This document shows positions 18,641-27,991 of a stretch of DNA of 64,000 nucleotides, piece after piece. A program made the position numbers and the translations under genes. Every line of letters begins with the position of its first letter. Position 1 is the stretch's first letter. The stretch is from NCBI RefSeq assembly GCF_016919705.1, contig NZ_CP070368.1:744001-808000 (forward strand), given 5' to 3'. The notes below the pieces were generated by a model, which saw only the letters and a program-made list of their open reading frames with translations, did no database searches and had not been told where the DNA came from. This DNA is from Paracoccus methylovorus (lineage in GTDB: Bacteria > Pseudomonadota > Alphaproteobacteria > Rhodobacterales > Rhodobacteraceae).

Positions 18641-19222
18641 ATGATCTCTCGGCAGGTCATGTTTACGCGCAGAACCGCCCCTTACTGGGCCACCTTTTTC
18701 ATTATCCTTTTGACCGCGGGCTGGCTGCTTTGGATCGGGCGCGAGCCGATCTGCAAATGCGGCTATATCAAGCTGTGGCACGGGCAGACGGCCAGTTCGG
18801 AAAATTCGCAGCATATCGCGGATTGGTATACGCCGTCGCATATCATCCACGGGCTGCTGTTTTACGCGGCGTTGTGGCTGGTGGCGCCCCGGCTGAGCTT
18901 TGGCTGGCGGCTGGCGATTGCCACGCTGATCGAATCCGCATGGGAGATCGTCGAGAATTCGGCCGCGATCATCGAGCGCTATCGTGCCGTCACCATCTCG
19001 CTGGATTATTACGGCGACAGTGTGCTGAACTCGGTCGCCGACATTATTGCGATGATGCTGGGTTTCGTCCTTGCCTCGCGGCTGCCGGTCTGGGCGTCGG
19101 TGGCCCTTGCGCTGGGGCTGGAACTGCTGACGATCTGGCTGATCCGGGACGGTCTTTTGCTGAATGTGCTGATGCTGATCTGGCCGTTGGAGGCGGTGCG
19201 GGACTGGCAGGGCGCGTTGTGA
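18641..19222 (+). CDS. UPF0314 / DUF2585 family integral membrane protein
   Basis: 193 residues from the ATG at 18641; a second in-frame ATG at 18659 is an alternative because neither has a strong Shine-Dalgarno site. Seen: TM helix WATFFIILLTAGWLLWIGRE, then the conserved CKCGYIKLWHG segment, SENSQHIADWYTPSHIIHGL, a second helix, the WEIVENSAAIIERYR motif, then SLDYYGDSVLNSVADIIAMM and two more helices. The conserved polar motifs within membrane segments are characteristic of DUF2585. Function unknown. It converges on tyrS with a shared terminator. Confidence 0.82.
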   Translation: MISRQVMFTRRTAPYWATFFIILLTAGWLLWIGREPICKCGYIKLWHGQTASSENSQHIADWYTPSHIIHGLLFYAALWLVAPRLSFGWRLAIATLIESAWEIVENSAAIIERYRAVTISLDYYGDSVLNSVADIIAMMLGFVLASRLPVWASVALALGLELLTIWLIRDGLLLNVLMLIWPLEAVRDWQGAL

Positions 19223-19251
19223 AAAAGGCCGGGGATCAACCCGGCCTTTCG
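19223..19251. terminator. Bidirectional terminator between convergent genes
   Basis: Stem AAGGCCGGG / CCCGGCCTT around GATCAA, with an A-run on the left and TTTC on the right, filling the 30-bp gap between the DUF2585 gene and tyrS. Confidence 0.85.
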
Positions 19252-19252
19252 C

Positions 19253-20497
19253 TTATCCCAGTTGCACCATCCGGTGCTTTTTCTTGCCGACCGAGACCTT
19301 GAGCCCGTCTCCGATCAGCGTCGCATCAACGGCCAGCTGCGGGTCCGAGACGGCTTCGTTGTTCAGCCGCAACCCACCCTCGGCGATCAGACGCTTGGCC
19401 TCTTTGCCCGAGGCGGTGATGCCGGTCTGCGCCAGCAGTTGCACGACCGTCAGACCTGCGGTCAGCGCATCGGCGGCGATGGTCACCACCTCCAGGTCGC
19501 CGCCTGCGCCGCCCTGTTCAAAGACCTCGCGTGCGGTGGCTTCGGCGCTGGCGGCGGCATCGCGCCCGTGCAGCAGCGTCGTCACCTCATTGGCCAGAAT
19601 GATCTTGGCGGCGTTGATCTCGGACCCGGCCAGCGCACCCAAACGGTCGCATTCCTCGACCGGCAGTTCGGTATAAAGCTTGAGGAAACGGCCGACGTCG
19701 GCGTCGGTGGTATTGCGCCAGAACTGCCAGAACTCGTAAGCGCTCAGCATAGCCCCGCTGAGCCAGACCGCGCCCCCCGCAGACTTGCCCATCTTGCGCC
19801 CGTCCGACGTGGTCAGGAGCGGCGAGGTCAGACCCCAGATCTCGGCATCCAGTACCCGACGCGTGAGGTCGATGCCGTTGACGATATTGCCCCATTGATC
19901 CGAGCCGCCCATCTGCAAGCGGCAACCATAGCGCCGATGAAGTTCCAGGAAATCATAGGCCTGCAGGATCATATAGTTGAATTCAAGAAAGGACAGAGAC
20001 TGCTCGCGGTCCAGCCGCGACTTGACGCTTTCGAAAGACAGCATCCGGTTGACGCTGAAATGCCGGCCGATGTCGCGCAGGAAGTCCAGATAGTTCAGGT
20101 TGTCCAGCCATTCGGCGTTGTTCAGCATCATCGCCTTGTCCCCGGTGTAATCGAGGTAGCGGGCAAAGACCTGCTTCATGCCGGCAATGTTTTCGTCGAT
20201 CTTGTCGGGCGTCAGCAGCGGACGCTCTTCGCTGCGAAACGATGGATCGCCGACCTTGGTCGTGCCGCCGCCCATCAGCGTGATCGGGCGGTTGCCGGTT
20301 TTCTGGAACCAGCGCAGCATCATGATGTTCAGCAGGTGCCCGACATGCAGGCTGGCCGCCGTCGCGTCATAGCCGATATATGCCGTCACCGGGCCCTCGA
20401 TCAGGGCTTCGTCCAGGGCCTGCAGATCGGTGCAGTCCGCCAGATAGCCACGTTCGATCATCACGTTCAGGAAATCGGATTTGGCACGGTAGGTCAT
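19253..20497 (-). CDS. tyrS: Tyrosyl-tRNA synthetase
   Basis: 414 residues; class I aminoacyl-tRNA synthetase of the bacterial TyrRS type. Seen: [20 protein letters not shown] (HIGH motif at 51-54), the Tyr-binding [12 protein letters not shown] and [19 protein letters not shown], the KMSKS-type [10 protein letters not shown], and a C-terminal S4 RNA-binding domain ([20 protein letters not shown]). The start at 20497 has AAGGA upstream. Divergent from anmK with 55 bp between the starts. Confidence 0.96.
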   Translation of the reverse strand: MTYRAKSDFLNVMIERGYLADCTDLQALDEALIEGPVTAYIGYDATAASLHVGHLLNIMMLRWFQKTGNRPITLMGGGTTKVGDPSFRSEERPLLTPDKIDENIAGMKQVFARYLDYTGDKAMMLNNAEWLDNLNYLDFLRDIGRHFSVNRMLSFESVKSRLDREQSLSFLEFNYMILQAYDFLELHRRYGCRLQMGGSDQWGNIVNGIDLTRRVLDAEIWGLTSPLLTTSDGRKMGKSAGGAVWLSGAMLSAYEFWQFWRNTTDADVGRFLKLYTELPVEECDRLGALAGSEINAAKIILANEVTTLLHGRDAAASAEATAREVFEQGGAGGDLEVVTIAADALTAGLTVVQLLAQTGITASGKEAKRLIAEGGLRLNNEAVSDPQLAVDATLIGDGLKVSVGKKKHRMVQLG

Positions 20498-20552
20498 GGG
20501 CTTTTCCTTTCGACTGGCGCGGATATACCGGGGGAAAAGGCGAAGGGAAAGC

Positions 20553-21662
20553 ATGCGAATGATCCGGGCGCTGGGGATGATGTCGGGCACCTCTCTGGAT
20601 GGGGTGGATGCGGCGATGATCGAAACGGACGGCACACGCATCGCGGGTTTCGGGCGCAGCGCCTATCGCGCCTATTCCGGCAATGAATCGGGGCTGCTGC
20701 ACGCGGCGCTGGGGCAATGGCCCGGTGGGCCGGACGTATCCGAGGCCGCCGCGCTGTCTGTCGCCGCCCATGCCGCGCTGGCCGAAGGCTTTGCCGAGGC
20801 GGAAGTGGTCGGCTATCACGGCCAGACGCTGGCGCATGACCCCAAGGGGCGCGGCACGCATCAGGCCGGCGACGGGGCGGCACTGGCGCGCAGGCTGGGT
20901 CGCCCGGTGGTATGGGACTTCCGCAGCGAGGACGTGCGACAGGGTGGCGAAGGCGCGCCGCTGGCGCCGTTCTTTCACTGGGCCTGCGCGGATTGGGCCA
21001 TGGGGCAGGGGGTTTTGCCGCGCGCGCCGGTCGCTTTCCTCAATCTGGGTGGTGTGGGCAACCTGACCTTTGTCGATCCGGCCGCCGCCGCGCCCGAGGC
21101 GCCGGGCGCCTGTATCGCCTTTGACACCGGCCCGGCCAATGCGCCGCTCAACGACCTGATGCGTGCCCGACGGGGGCTGGCGCGGGACGAGGGTGGCCGG
21201 CTTGCGGCGCAAGGCTGCCCGGACGAGGCGGTAATCGCCCGCTTTCTGCGCCATCCGCATTTTGTCCGGCCGGTGCCGAAATCTCTGGACCGCGATGCCT
21301 TCCCGGATCTTTCCACTGAGGTTGCGGGGCTGTCGGATGCTGATGCGGCCGCCACGCTGACCCATGCGGCCGCCGCGGCGGTGGCTGCGGGGGTGGCACT
21401 GCTGCGGCAGCCGCCGGAACTGATCCTGATTTGCGGCGGCGGCCGGCACAACGCCGCGATGATGGCGGCGTTGACGCAGCGGCTGCCTGTCCGCGTCGCC
21501 CCTGTCGAAGAGGCGGGACTGGACGGCGATATGCTGGAGGCGCAGGCATTCGGCTGGCTGGCGGTGCGGGTGTTGCGCGGGCTGCCGACCTCGGGCTCCG
21601 GTACGACGGGCGCGCCCGCCCCGGTCTGCGGGGGTCGGATCAGTTATCCGCCGCGGCACTGA
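20553..21662 (+). CDS. anmK: Anhydro-N-acetylmuramic acid kinase
   Basis: 369 residues. AnmK phosphorylates and opens 1,6-anhydro-MurNAc during murein recycling, giving MurNAc 6-phosphate. Seen: the phosphate-1 loop [68 protein letters not shown] and [19 protein letters not shown]. The ATG at 20553 has GAAGGGA four bases upstream. nagZ, which acts one step earlier in recycling, is at the other end of this window. A short hairpin with a T-rich tail follows the stop. Confidence 0.94.
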   Translation: MRMIRALGMMSGTSLDGVDAAMIETDGTRIAGFGRSAYRAYSGNESGLLHAALGQWPGGPDVSEAAALSVAAHAALAEGFAEAEVVGYHGQTLAHDPKGRGTHQAGDGAALARRLGRPVVWDFRSEDVRQGGEGAPLAPFFHWACADWAMGQGVLPRAPVAFLNLGGVGNLTFVDPAAAAPEAPGACIAFDTGPANAPLNDLMRARRGLARDEGGRLAAQGCPDEAVIARFLRHPHFVRPVPKSLDRDAFPDLSTEVAGLSDADAAATLTHAAAAAVAAGVALLRQPPELILICGGGRHNAAMMAALTQRLPVRVAPVEEAGLDGDMLEAQAFGWLAVRVLRGLPTSGSGTTGAPAPVCGGRISYPPRH

Positions 21663-21686
21663 CCCGGCTGCAGACCGGGGCGAATT

Positions 21687-21716
21687 CACAGGCGGATTTC
21701 CGCCTTGTGATTGTTT
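21687..21716 (+). terminator. Possible terminator after anmK
   Basis: Stem CAC-AGGCGG / CCGCCT-T-GTG with loop ATTT, followed by the T-rich ATTGTTT. One bulged T; the tract is short, so moderately likely. Confidence 0.55.
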
Positions 21717-21817
21717 CGTGGGCCTTTAGCGGGAACGATGAGGCGAAAGGGACGTTCTACGACCATACGACGGCACCCTGCCGTCCGTGACAACGACAAC
21801 CGGAAAGGACATCGTCC

Positions 21818-22639
21818 ATGAAACCTCTTGTCATCGCTGCCACCACCCTGGCCCTTGCAAGCCCCGTCTTTGCCCAGACCGAAACCACGCCACCACCCGA
21901 AATGCCGGTCGAGCAGGTCGAGGATGCCGCCACCGCGGCCGAAAACGCCGCCGATCAGGCCGAGCAGGCCGCCGATCAGGCGGAACAGGCTGCCGAGCAG
22001 GCCGCTGACGAAACCGGCGCTGCTGCGACAGACGCTGCCAATGACGCCGCCAAAGCCGCCGACGCGGCTGGCGATGCCGCCAGCGATGCAACCGGCGCTG
22101 CTGCCGGCATAGGCGTCGCTCCCGACGCGCCTGCCGGTGACGCGGTGCCCGATGCGGCCACCGATGCGGCTGATGCCGCTGCCGATGCTGCCGACGACGC
22201 GGCTGCTGCCGCGAACGATGCCGCCGATGCTGCGGCGGATGTAGCGGCCGAAGCGCCGGTCACGCCCCCCGATGTCAACCCGCCCGCGATCTCTGAGGCT
22301 GATCCGGGTGTGCTGAGCAGCTGGCTGACCAGCCGCCGTATCTGGACCACCAATGAGCCGTCGAGCACCGAATGGGTCGATCCCGCGGTCGAGGAACGTC
22401 CCGCCGAGTGGCAGGACATCGCCAAGGTGAACGATATCGTGCTGGATGATTCGGGACAGGTCGTCGGCTATGTCGCCGATATCGGCGGTTTTCTTGGCAT
22501 CGGCGCCAAGAAGGTCCTGCTGGGGGTCGATGCCATCCATCTGGTGACCATCGGCAACGATACCTTCTTTGCCACCAATTACACCAAGGCCGAACTGGAA
22601 GCCCTGCCGGACTTCGACTCGAAAACCGTACGCCAATAA
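21818..22639 (+). CDS. Secreted PRC-barrel domain protein with Ala/Asp-rich repeat region
   Basis: 273 residues. Signal peptide MKPLVIAATTLALASPVFAQ, then about 125 residues made almost only of Ala, Asp, Glu, Gln and Thr in helical repeat style (AADQAEQAADQAEQAAEQAA and similar), then a C-terminal PRC-barrel-like domain (about 165-265: WLTSRRIWTTNEPSSTEWVD, IAKVNDIVLDDSGQVVGYVA, GIGAKKVLLGVDAIHLV). Such extracytoplasmic PRC-barrel proteins are common in Rhodobacteraceae and of unknown role. The acidic repeats may be disordered or form an amphipathic helix. GGAAAGGA precedes the start. A strong terminator follows. Confidence 0.82.
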   Translation: MKPLVIAATTLALASPVFAQTETTPPPEMPVEQVEDAATAAENAADQAEQAADQAEQAAEQAADETGAAATDAANDAAKAADAAGDAASDATGAAAGIGVAPDAPAGDAVPDAATDAADAAADAADDAAAAANDAADAAADVAAEAPVTPPDVNPPAISEADPGVLSSWLTSRRIWTTNEPSSTEWVDPAVEERPAEWQDIAKVNDIVLDDSGQVVGYVADIGGFLGIGAKKVLLGVDAIHLVTIGNDTFFATNYTKAELEALPDFDSKTVRQ

Positions 22640-22666
22640 GGCCCGGAACCATTTTCGGACCTAAGC

Positions 22667-22698
22667 GGGGCGCCTTTCGGGGCGCCCTTGCGTTTTTT
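22667..22698 (+). terminator. Rho-independent terminator after PRC-barrel gene
   Basis: Stem GGGCGCC / GGCGCCC (22668-22687) with loop TTTCGG, then TTGCG and six T. Confidence 0.85.
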
Positions 22699-22781
22699 GC
22701 GCAATATCGGCCTTGACGCCATCCGCCGCCGTGCGTAAACCCCCTCGCACCCCGGACGGCGATCCGGGGGAAGTGGTCTGC

Positions 22782-22858
22782 GCGGTTGTAGCTCAGTTGG
22801 TTAGAGTACCGGCCTGTCACGCCGGGGGTCGCGGGTTCGAGCCCCGTCAACCGCGCCA
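22782..22858 (+). tRNA. tRNA-Asp (GTC), copy 1
   Basis: 77 nt including encoded CCA. Cloverleaf: acceptor GCGGTTG/CAACCGC, D arm GCTC/GAGT, anticodon stem CCGGC/GCCGG with loop CTGTCAC (anticodon GTC at 22816-22818), T arm GCGGG-TTCGAGC-CCCGT, discriminator G. Confidence 0.98.
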
Positions 22859-22886
22859 CCACCACTATATATCGCCGAAAAGATGC

Positions 22887-22963
22887 GCGGTTGTAGCTCA
22901 GTTGGTTAGAGTACCGGCCTGTCACGCCGGGGGTCGCGGGTTCGAGCCCCGTCAACCGCGCCA
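22887..22963 (+). tRNA. tRNA-Asp (GTC), copy 2
   Basis: Identical to copy 1 over all 77 nt plus the 3 preceding bases; 28 bp separate the two genes. Anticodon GTC at 22921-22923. Both probably lie on one transcript ending at the hairpin at 22995. Confidence 0.98.
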
Positions 22964-22994
22964 TCTTTCCCATTTGCTTTTCATGGCTTTGCAG

Positions 22995-23017
22995 CCGCGC
23001 TTTCAGCGCGGTTTTTT
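22995..23017 (+). terminator. Rho-independent terminator after tRNA-Asp pair
   Basis: Stem CCGCGC / GCGCGG with loop TTTCA and six T; the T-run runs directly into a conserved intergenic tail element. Confidence 0.92.
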
Positions 23018-23038
23018 GGGTATTTCAGCAACGAAGAA
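23017..23038 (+). repeat. Hairpin-tail intergenic element, copy 4 (subtype A)
   Basis: Tail TGGGTATTTCAGCAACGAAG plus AA immediately after the tRNA terminator T-run. All neighbours are on the plus strand and the element is in the sense orientation. Confidence 0.85.
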
Positions 23039-23142
23039 ATGCACGGATGTGTGCCCGATTTTGACTGGCGGGCTTCTGCGCTAGGGGCTTTTCAAGCCGC
23101 TTCAATTCCCTATGCTGGCCCCCGATCAAGACGGAGGACGCC

Positions 23143-23607
23143 ATGGCACGCGGAATAGATTACGGCGGAATGATGCACCGGGCCATGCAGCGGCTTATTG
23201 CGGATGTGCTGCAGACGGTGGCGCAAGAGGGGCTGCCGGGCGACCATCATTTTTTCATCACCTTCGACACCCGCGATTCGGACGTGGAGATGGCCGATTG
23301 GCTGCGCGAGCGTTATCCCGAGGAAATGACCATCGTCATCCAGCACTGGTTCGACGATCTGGTGATTACCCCCGAGGGATTCCGCATCACGCTGAATTTC
23401 GGCAATTCGCCCGAGCCGCTTTATATTCCCTTTGATGCATTGCGCACCTTTGTAGACCCATCGGTCGAGTTCGGCCTGCGCTTCGAGAATCACGAAGAAG
23501 ACGAAGAGGACGAGCCGGAAGAGGACCCGGCGGAGCCCGAAGATCCCGGCGAGGGCGGTCCTGCGGGCGGGGCCGAGGTGGTCAGTCTGGACAAATGGCG
23601 TAAATGA
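23143..23607 (+). CDS. sspB: SspB-family ClpXP adaptor (alphaproteobacterial type)
   Basis: 154 residues. SspB delivers ssrA-tagged and other substrates to ClpXP. Seen: a helical N-terminus (MMHRAMQRLIADVLQTVAQE), the substrate-binding fold with HHFFITFDTRDSDVEMADWL and MTIVIQHWFDDLVITPEGF, then SLTLNFG-like GFRITLNFGNSPEPLYIPFD, an acidic linker (EEDEEDEPEEDPAEPEDPGE) and the C-terminal VVSLDKWRK, which is the ClpX-docking motif of this family. GGAGGA precedes the start. Confidence 0.9.
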   Translation: MARGIDYGGMMHRAMQRLIADVLQTVAQEGLPGDHHFFITFDTRDSDVEMADWLRERYPEEMTIVIQHWFDDLVITPEGFRITLNFGNSPEPLYIPFDALRTFVDPSVEFGLRFENHEEDEEDEPEEDPAEPEDPGEGGPAGGAEVVSLDKWRK

Positions 23608-23698
23608 CGCGGGACGAGGCGCGGCATACCACGGCATGCCGATTGCGAATCCCCGTCATCGGGCCTAGAACCCCCGCAACATCGTGAGGGAGCATGCC

Positions 23699-25096
23699 AT
23701 GACCAAGACCACCCGCACCGAAACCGACAGCTTCGGCCCGCTGGAGGTGCCTGCTGACAAGTATTGGGGCGCCCAGACCCAGCGCTCGATCCAGAACTTC
23801 CCGATCGGCTGGGAAAAGCAGCCTGTGCCGATCATCCGCGCGCTGGGCGTGATCAAGCAGGCGGCGGCCGAGGTGAACATGGCCTCGGGCAAGCTGGATC
23901 CGGCCATCGGCAAGGCGATGGTGCAGGCGGCCTCGGAAGTTGTGGCGGGCAAGTTCGATGACAACTTTCCGCTGGTGGTCTGGCAGACCGGTTCGGGCAC
24001 CCAGTCGAACATGAACGCCAACGAGGTGATCTCGAACCGCGCCATCGAGATTCTGGGCGGTGAGATGGGTTCGAAAAAGCCGGTCCATCCGAATGACCAT
24101 GTGAACATGGGCCAGTCCTCGAACGACACTTTCCCCACCGCCATGCATGTCGCCATCGCCATGCATGCGCGCGACGTGCTGATTCCGGGGCTGGAAAAGC
24201 TGCACAAGGCGCTGGTGGCCAAGGCAGAAGAATTCAAGGATATCATCAAGATCGGCCGAACCCATACGCAGGACGCCACGCCCCTGACTCTGGGGCAGGA
24301 GTTCGGCGGCTATGCCCATCAGGTCGCCAAGGGCATCGAGCGCGTCAAGCTGGCGCTGGGGGACATTTATGAGCTGGCGCAGGGCGGCACCGCCGTCGGC
24401 ACCGGGCTGAACACGAAGAAGGGCTGGGACACCGCCATCGCGGGCAAGATCGCCGAGATCGCCGGCCTGCCGTTCGTCACCGCCCCCAACAAATTCGAGG
24501 CGCTGGCCGCGCATGACGCGATGGTCATGTTCTCGGGCGCGCTGAAGACGGTGGCGGCGTCGCTGTTCAAGATCGCCAATGACATGCGGTTGCTGGGCTC
24601 GGGTCCGCGTTCGGGTCTGGGCGAGTTGATCCTGCCGGAAAACGAACCCGGCTCCTCGATCATGCCGGGCAAGGTGAACCCTACACAGGCCGAGGCGCTG
24701 ACCATGGTCTGCGCCCATGTCATGGGCAACGACGCCGCGGTCGGTTTCGCCGGGTCTCAGGGCCATTTCGAGCTGAACGTCTATAACCCGATGATGTCCT
24801 ATAACGTACTGCAATCCATGCAGCTTCTGGGAGATGCGGCGGGGTCGTTCACCGACAATATGGTCGTCGGCACCCAGGCGAACGTCGCGCGCATCGACAA
24901 GCTGATGAAGGAATCGCTGATGCTGGTGACGGCTCTGGCGCCGACCATCGGCTATGACAATGCGACCAAGGTGGCCAAGACCGCGCATAAGAACGGCACC
25001 ACTTTGCGCGAAGAAGCCATCGCCCTTGGTCTGGTTGATGGCGAGACCTTCGACAGCATTGTCCGCCCCGAACAGATGATCGGCCCGGAAGACTGA
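23699..25096 (+). CDS. fumC: Class II fumarate hydratase
   Basis: 465 residues; oxygen-stable, iron-independent fumarase of the TCA cycle (fumarate to malate). Seen: [20 protein letters not shown] at the N-terminus, [35 protein letters not shown] (catalytic His region) and the superfamily signature [19 protein letters not shown] with the catalytic Ser. The ATG at 23699 with GAGGGA is preferred to a GTG five codons upstream. Followed three bases later by a small DUF4169 gene, so probably in one operon. Confidence 0.97.
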   Translation: MTKTTRTETDSFGPLEVPADKYWGAQTQRSIQNFPIGWEKQPVPIIRALGVIKQAAAEVNMASGKLDPAIGKAMVQAASEVVAGKFDDNFPLVVWQTGSGTQSNMNANEVISNRAIEILGGEMGSKKPVHPNDHVNMGQSSNDTFPTAMHVAIAMHARDVLIPGLEKLHKALVAKAEEFKDIIKIGRTHTQDATPLTLGQEFGGYAHQVAKGIERVKLALGDIYELAQGGTAVGTGLNTKKGWDTAIAGKIAEIAGLPFVTAPNKFEALAAHDAMVMFSGALKTVAASLFKIANDMRLLGSGPRSGLGELILPENEPGSSIMPGKVNPTQAEALTMVCAHVMGNDAAVGFAGSQGHFELNVYNPMMSYNVLQSMQLLGDAAGSFTDNMVVGTQANVARIDKLMKESLMLVTALAPTIGYDNATKVAKTAHKNGTTLREEAIALGLVDGETFDSIVRPEQMIGPED

Positions 25097-25098
25097 AT

Positions 25099-25308
25099 GT
25101 GACCGGGACCGGATCAGAGAAGGTCATCAACCTGCGGGCGGCGCGTAAAGCCGCCGCCCGCGACGCCGCCCGCAGGCAGGGCGATGAGAATGCCGCGAAA
25201 TTCGGCCGCAGCAAGGCCCGCAAGCGCGCCGACGACGATGCCGCCGTGCGTGCCGCCCGCCATCTGGACCAGCATTTGCGCCAGCCTTCCGAGCCGGGCG
25301 ATGAGTGA
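25099..25308 (+). CDS. DUF4169 family small basic protein
   Basis: 69 residues. KVINLRAARKAAARDAARRQ and ENAAKFGRSKARK are the DUF4169 core; the rest is charged and helical. Function unknown. GTG start two bases after the fumC stop; it overlaps the next gene by 8 bp, so fumC, this gene and the ribbon-helix-helix gene look like one unit. Confidence 0.78.
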   Translation: MTGTGSEKVINLRAARKAAARDAARRQGDENAAKFGRSKARKRADDDAAVRAARHLDQHLRQPSEPGDE

Positions 25309-25555
25309 CCGGCCGTCCCTGTCGCTGCCGCCGATGAGCGCGCCGGTGAAACGATCGGTGACCATCGGCGGGCATCGCACCTCGGTCAGTCTGGAGGATG
25401 CGTTTTGGCGCGAGCTGCGCGACATGGCGGGGACCGACGGGCGCACCACCGCCGCGCTGATCGCCGAGATCGACAGCGCCCGCCCGCCCGAGGTCGGGTT
25501 GGCCACCGCATTGCGGCTGTATGTGTTGGCCGGGATCGTCAAGAATCGGGCGTAA
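25301..25555 (+). CDS. Ribbon-helix-helix domain protein
   Basis: 84 residues. KRSVTIGGHRTSVSLEDAFW, then RELRDMAGTDGRTTAALIAE, has the strand-helix-helix pattern of RHH DNA-binding proteins: SVSLEDAFW starts helix 1 and AALIAEIDSA is helix 2. It is probably a small regulator or a DNA-binding accessory protein; the target is unknown. The ATG at 25301 overlaps the DUF4169 stop; an internal ATG at 25334 is an alternative start. Confidence 0.78.
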   Translation: MSDRPSLSLPPMSAPVKRSVTIGGHRTSVSLEDAFWRELRDMAGTDGRTTAALIAEIDSARPPEVGLATALRLYVLAGIVKNRA

Positions 25556-25619
25556 TGCTTGCGGCCCGGGCCTTGGCTGACTAAAAGCCGCTGCACATAT
25601 CCAAATTCTGGGAAATACC

Positions 25620-26360
25620 ATGGCAGGCCATTCCAAATGGGCCAATATCCAGCATCGCAAGGGCAAGCAGGACAAGCTGCGCTCGAAGCTGTTTTCGAAA
25701 CTGGCCAAAGAAATCACCGTCGCCGCCAAGATGGGCGATCCTGACCCCGAGAAGAATCCGCGTCTGCGGCTTGCGGTAAAGGAAGCCAAGTCGAACTCGA
25801 TGCCGAAGGACGTGATCGACCGCGCCATCAAGAAATCGCAGGGCGGCGATGCCGATAACTATGACGAGATCCGCTATGAGGGCTATGGCCCCAACGGCAT
25901 CGCGATCATTGTCGAGGCGATGACGGACAATCGCAACCGCACGGCGTCCAACGTGCGCAGCTATTTCACCAAATACGGCGGCGATCTGGGCCAGACCGGC
26001 TCGGTCAGCTTCATGTTCGATCGCAAGGGCGAGATCCTGTATGGTGTCGCGGCCGGCGACGCCGACACGGTGATGATGGCCGCGATCGAGGCCGGGGCCG
26101 AGGATGTCGAAAGCGACGAGGACGGCCACTGGATCTATACCTCGGACAGCGACCTGGCCGAGGTTTCCACCGCGCTGGAAGCATCCTTGGGCGAATCCGA
26201 GCACGCCAAGCTGATCTGGAAGCCGCAGGCAGCGACCGAGATCGACCTTGAAACCGCGCTGAAGCTGATGAAGTTGATCGATGCGCTGGAAGAGGACGAC
26301 GACGTGCAAAACGTCACCGGGAATTTCGACATTCCCGAGGATGTAGCTGCGCAGCTTTGA
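25620..26360 (+). CDS. YebC/PmpR family transcriptional regulator
   Basis: 246 residues, standard length. [20 protein letters not shown] is the family hallmark; then [60 protein letters not shown] and a C-terminal [20 protein letters not shown]. YebC proteins are described as DNA-binding regulators, and members of the family have recently been linked to relief of ribosome stalling at prolines (knowledge of the family, not visible here). In many bacteria the gene sits near ruvC; no ruv genes are seen here. Confidence 0.93.
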   Translation: MAGHSKWANIQHRKGKQDKLRSKLFSKLAKEITVAAKMGDPDPEKNPRLRLAVKEAKSNSMPKDVIDRAIKKSQGGDADNYDEIRYEGYGPNGIAIIVEAMTDNRNRTASNVRSYFTKYGGDLGQTGSVSFMFDRKGEILYGVAAGDADTVMMAAIEAGAEDVESDEDGHWIYTSDSDLAEVSTALEASLGESEHAKLIWKPQAATEIDLETALKLMKLIDALEEDDDVQNVTGNFDIPEDVAAQL

Positions 26361-26363
26361 TGT

Positions 26364-26400
26364 CCGCCGCCTCCGGCGGGGGTATTTGGGCAACGAAGAA
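26364..26400 (+). repeat. Hairpin-tail intergenic element, copy 5 (subtype A)
   Basis: Plus-strand sense, directly after the yebC stop: stem CCGCCG/CGGCGG (26364-26379, loop CCTC), then CGGGGGTATTTGGGCAACGA plus AGAA ending one base before the stop of the convergent argP gene. Confidence 0.85.
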
Positions 26401-26401
26401 A

Positions 26402-27271
26402 TCAGGGTCGCAGCTCGGCTGCGGCCCTTTTTTTGATTGCGGCGGTAAGAGGAGCGAGTGCGGGCGCCATGGCGCGCTGCACATGCCAGTAAAGCGTCAC
26501 GTCCAGCGGCAGGTCGGGGATCAGCGGTTGCAGGCGGCCTTGCCGTTGCGCCGGGGCTGCCATGCTGTCGGGAATCATGCCCCAGCCGAGGCCGAGTTCC
26601 GCCGCACGCGCAAAGGGTTCCGATGCCGGGATCATATGGCCGGGCAGGTGCAGGCGCTTGCCGGTGGCCTTTTGCGCCCATCGCGATTGCAGCGCATCCT
26701 TGGCATTGAAGATGAGCGCCGGCGCGGCCCGCAGCGTGTCCTCGGTCACGCCGTCTGGAAAGTGCCGGGCAATGAAATCGGGCGAGGCGAGGGCATGATA
26801 GCGCATCGCCCCCAAGGGCAGGACGTCGCAACCCGGCACCGGGTTGGGGTCCGAACTGATCGCCCCCGAGACCTGGCCTTGCCGCAGCCAGTCGCGGGCG
26901 TGGTCCTGATCGTCCAACAGCAGATCGTAGAGCACCGGCAGCGCCGTCATTACAGGCGGAAACCAGGTGGCCAGACTGTCGGCGTTGATGGCCAGCCGCA
27001 GCACCGCCGCAATGCCCGAGGGCCGCAGGCTGGTCGCAAGGCTGGCCTCGAGTAGCCGCACCTGATCGAGATGCTGCATCAGCCTGAGCCCGGTTTCGGT
27101 GCCGGTGGCGGGCGGGCCGCGATGGATCAGCACTTGGCCCATCCGCTCTTCAAGACCCTTAATGCGTTGCGAGACTGCCGAGGGGGTGACGCCAAGCGCG
27201 GCAGCGGCGGCCTCGAAGCTGCCACGGCGGATGATCTCGGCAAGTGCGGCAAGGGCGGCATAGTCCAGCAT
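26402..27271 (-). CDS. argP: LysR-family regulator, ArgP type
   Basis: 289 residues. Winged-helix N-terminus MLDYAALAALAEIIRRGSFE, followed by AAAAALGVTPSAVSQRIKGL, which is characteristic of ArgP/IciA; a periplasmic-binding-protein-like effector domain follows. ArgP activates the basic amino acid exporter gene in response to Lys/Arg, and the exporter gene is exactly the divergent neighbour here. The ATG at 27271 has GAAGG eight bases upstream; an ATG five codons earlier lacks a ribosome site. Confidence 0.9.
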   Translation of the reverse strand: MLDYAALAALAEIIRRGSFEAAAAALGVTPSAVSQRIKGLEERMGQVLIHRGPPATGTETGLRLMQHLDQVRLLEASLATSLRPSGIAAVLRLAINADSLATWFPPVMTALPVLYDLLLDDQDHARDWLRQGQVSGAISSDPNPVPGCDVLPLGAMRYHALASPDFIARHFPDGVTEDTLRAAPALIFNAKDALQSRWAQKATGKRLHLPGHMIPASEPFARAAELGLGWGMIPDSMAAPAQRQGRLQPLIPDLPLDVTLYWHVQRAMAPALAPLTAAIKKRAAAELRP

Positions 27272-27353
27272 TAAGGCAGCCTTCATCGAAGTAATGATTT
27301 TGAATTTGCCTGAAGCACGGCAGATCGGCAAGACGGTGGTGAAGGAGAGCCTC
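27272..27353. promoter_or_regulatory. Divergent argP-lysE regulatory region
   Basis: The 82-bp gap between the two divergent start codons must hold both promoters and, by analogy with ArgP-ArgO and LysG-LysE pairs, the regulator's binding site. It is more A+T-rich than its surroundings (AAGTAATGATTTTGAATTTG). I cannot pick out a unique operator by eye. Confidence 0.45.
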
Positions 27354-27953
27354 ATGCATGCTTATTTCGCCGGCCTTGGCACGGGTTTGTCGTTGATCGT
27401 CGCCATCGGGGCGCAGAACGCCTTTGTGCTGAAGCAGGGGCTTTTGCGTCGCCATGTTCTTGCGACCTGCGCCTTTTGCGCGATCTCGGACGCGGTGCTG
27501 ATCACCGCGGGGGTCCTGGGCGCCGGCGCCTTGGCTGCCCGTGCGCCCTGGTTTCTGGAGGCGATGCGCTGGGGTGGCGCGATCTTTCTGCTTGTCTATG
27601 GCGCGCGGGCCCTTGCGGCGGCATGGCGGGGCGGCGAAGCATTGCGGGCAGGGCAAGGGGCAACGGCGGGGCTGGGCGCGACATTGGCGGTGCTGGCCGC
27701 GTTGACCTGGCTTAACCCGCATGTCTGGTTGGATACGGTGGTGCTGATCGGTTCGGTCTCGGCCGGGTGGGACGATAAGTCGGGGTTCGTCGCCGGTGCG
27801 GTATCGGGCTCGGTGCTGTTCTTTTTTGCGCTGGGATATGGCGCGCGATGGCTGTCGCCGCTGTTTGCGCGGCCGGGGGCATGGCGGGTGCTGGACGCGC
27901 TGGTCGGGGTGGTGATGTGGTCCATCGCGCTGGGGCTGGTGCTGAACGGCTGA
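27354..27953 (+). CDS. lysE: LysE/ArgO family basic amino acid exporter
   Basis: 199 residues, about six TM helices. Seen: the family N-terminus GLSLIVAIGAQNAFVLKQGL, CAISDAVLITAGVLGAG, a central NPHVWLDTVVLIGSV motif (NPH is diagnostic) and the final helix VLDALVGVVMWSIALGLVL. Predicted to export lysine and/or arginine across the inner membrane. The ATG at 27354 has GAAGGAGAG upstream; the frame is open 20 codons further up, through the regulatory gap. Its regulator is encoded divergently. Confidence 0.92.
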   Translation: MHAYFAGLGTGLSLIVAIGAQNAFVLKQGLLRRHVLATCAFCAISDAVLITAGVLGAGALAARAPWFLEAMRWGGAIFLLVYGARALAAAWRGGEALRAGQGATAGLGATLAVLAALTWLNPHVWLDTVVLIGSVSAGWDDKSGFVAGAVSGSVLFFFALGYGARWLSPLFARPGAWRVLDALVGVVMWSIALGLVLNG

Positions 27954-27991
27954 GCCTTGCGTTGCAGATGTCGGCAGGGCATGGCTGGCGG

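Noticed and set aside
22779..22963. CRISPR-like direct repeat
   Set aside because: The repeated unit is a tRNA gene pair, not a repeat-spacer array; no cas genes are in the window.
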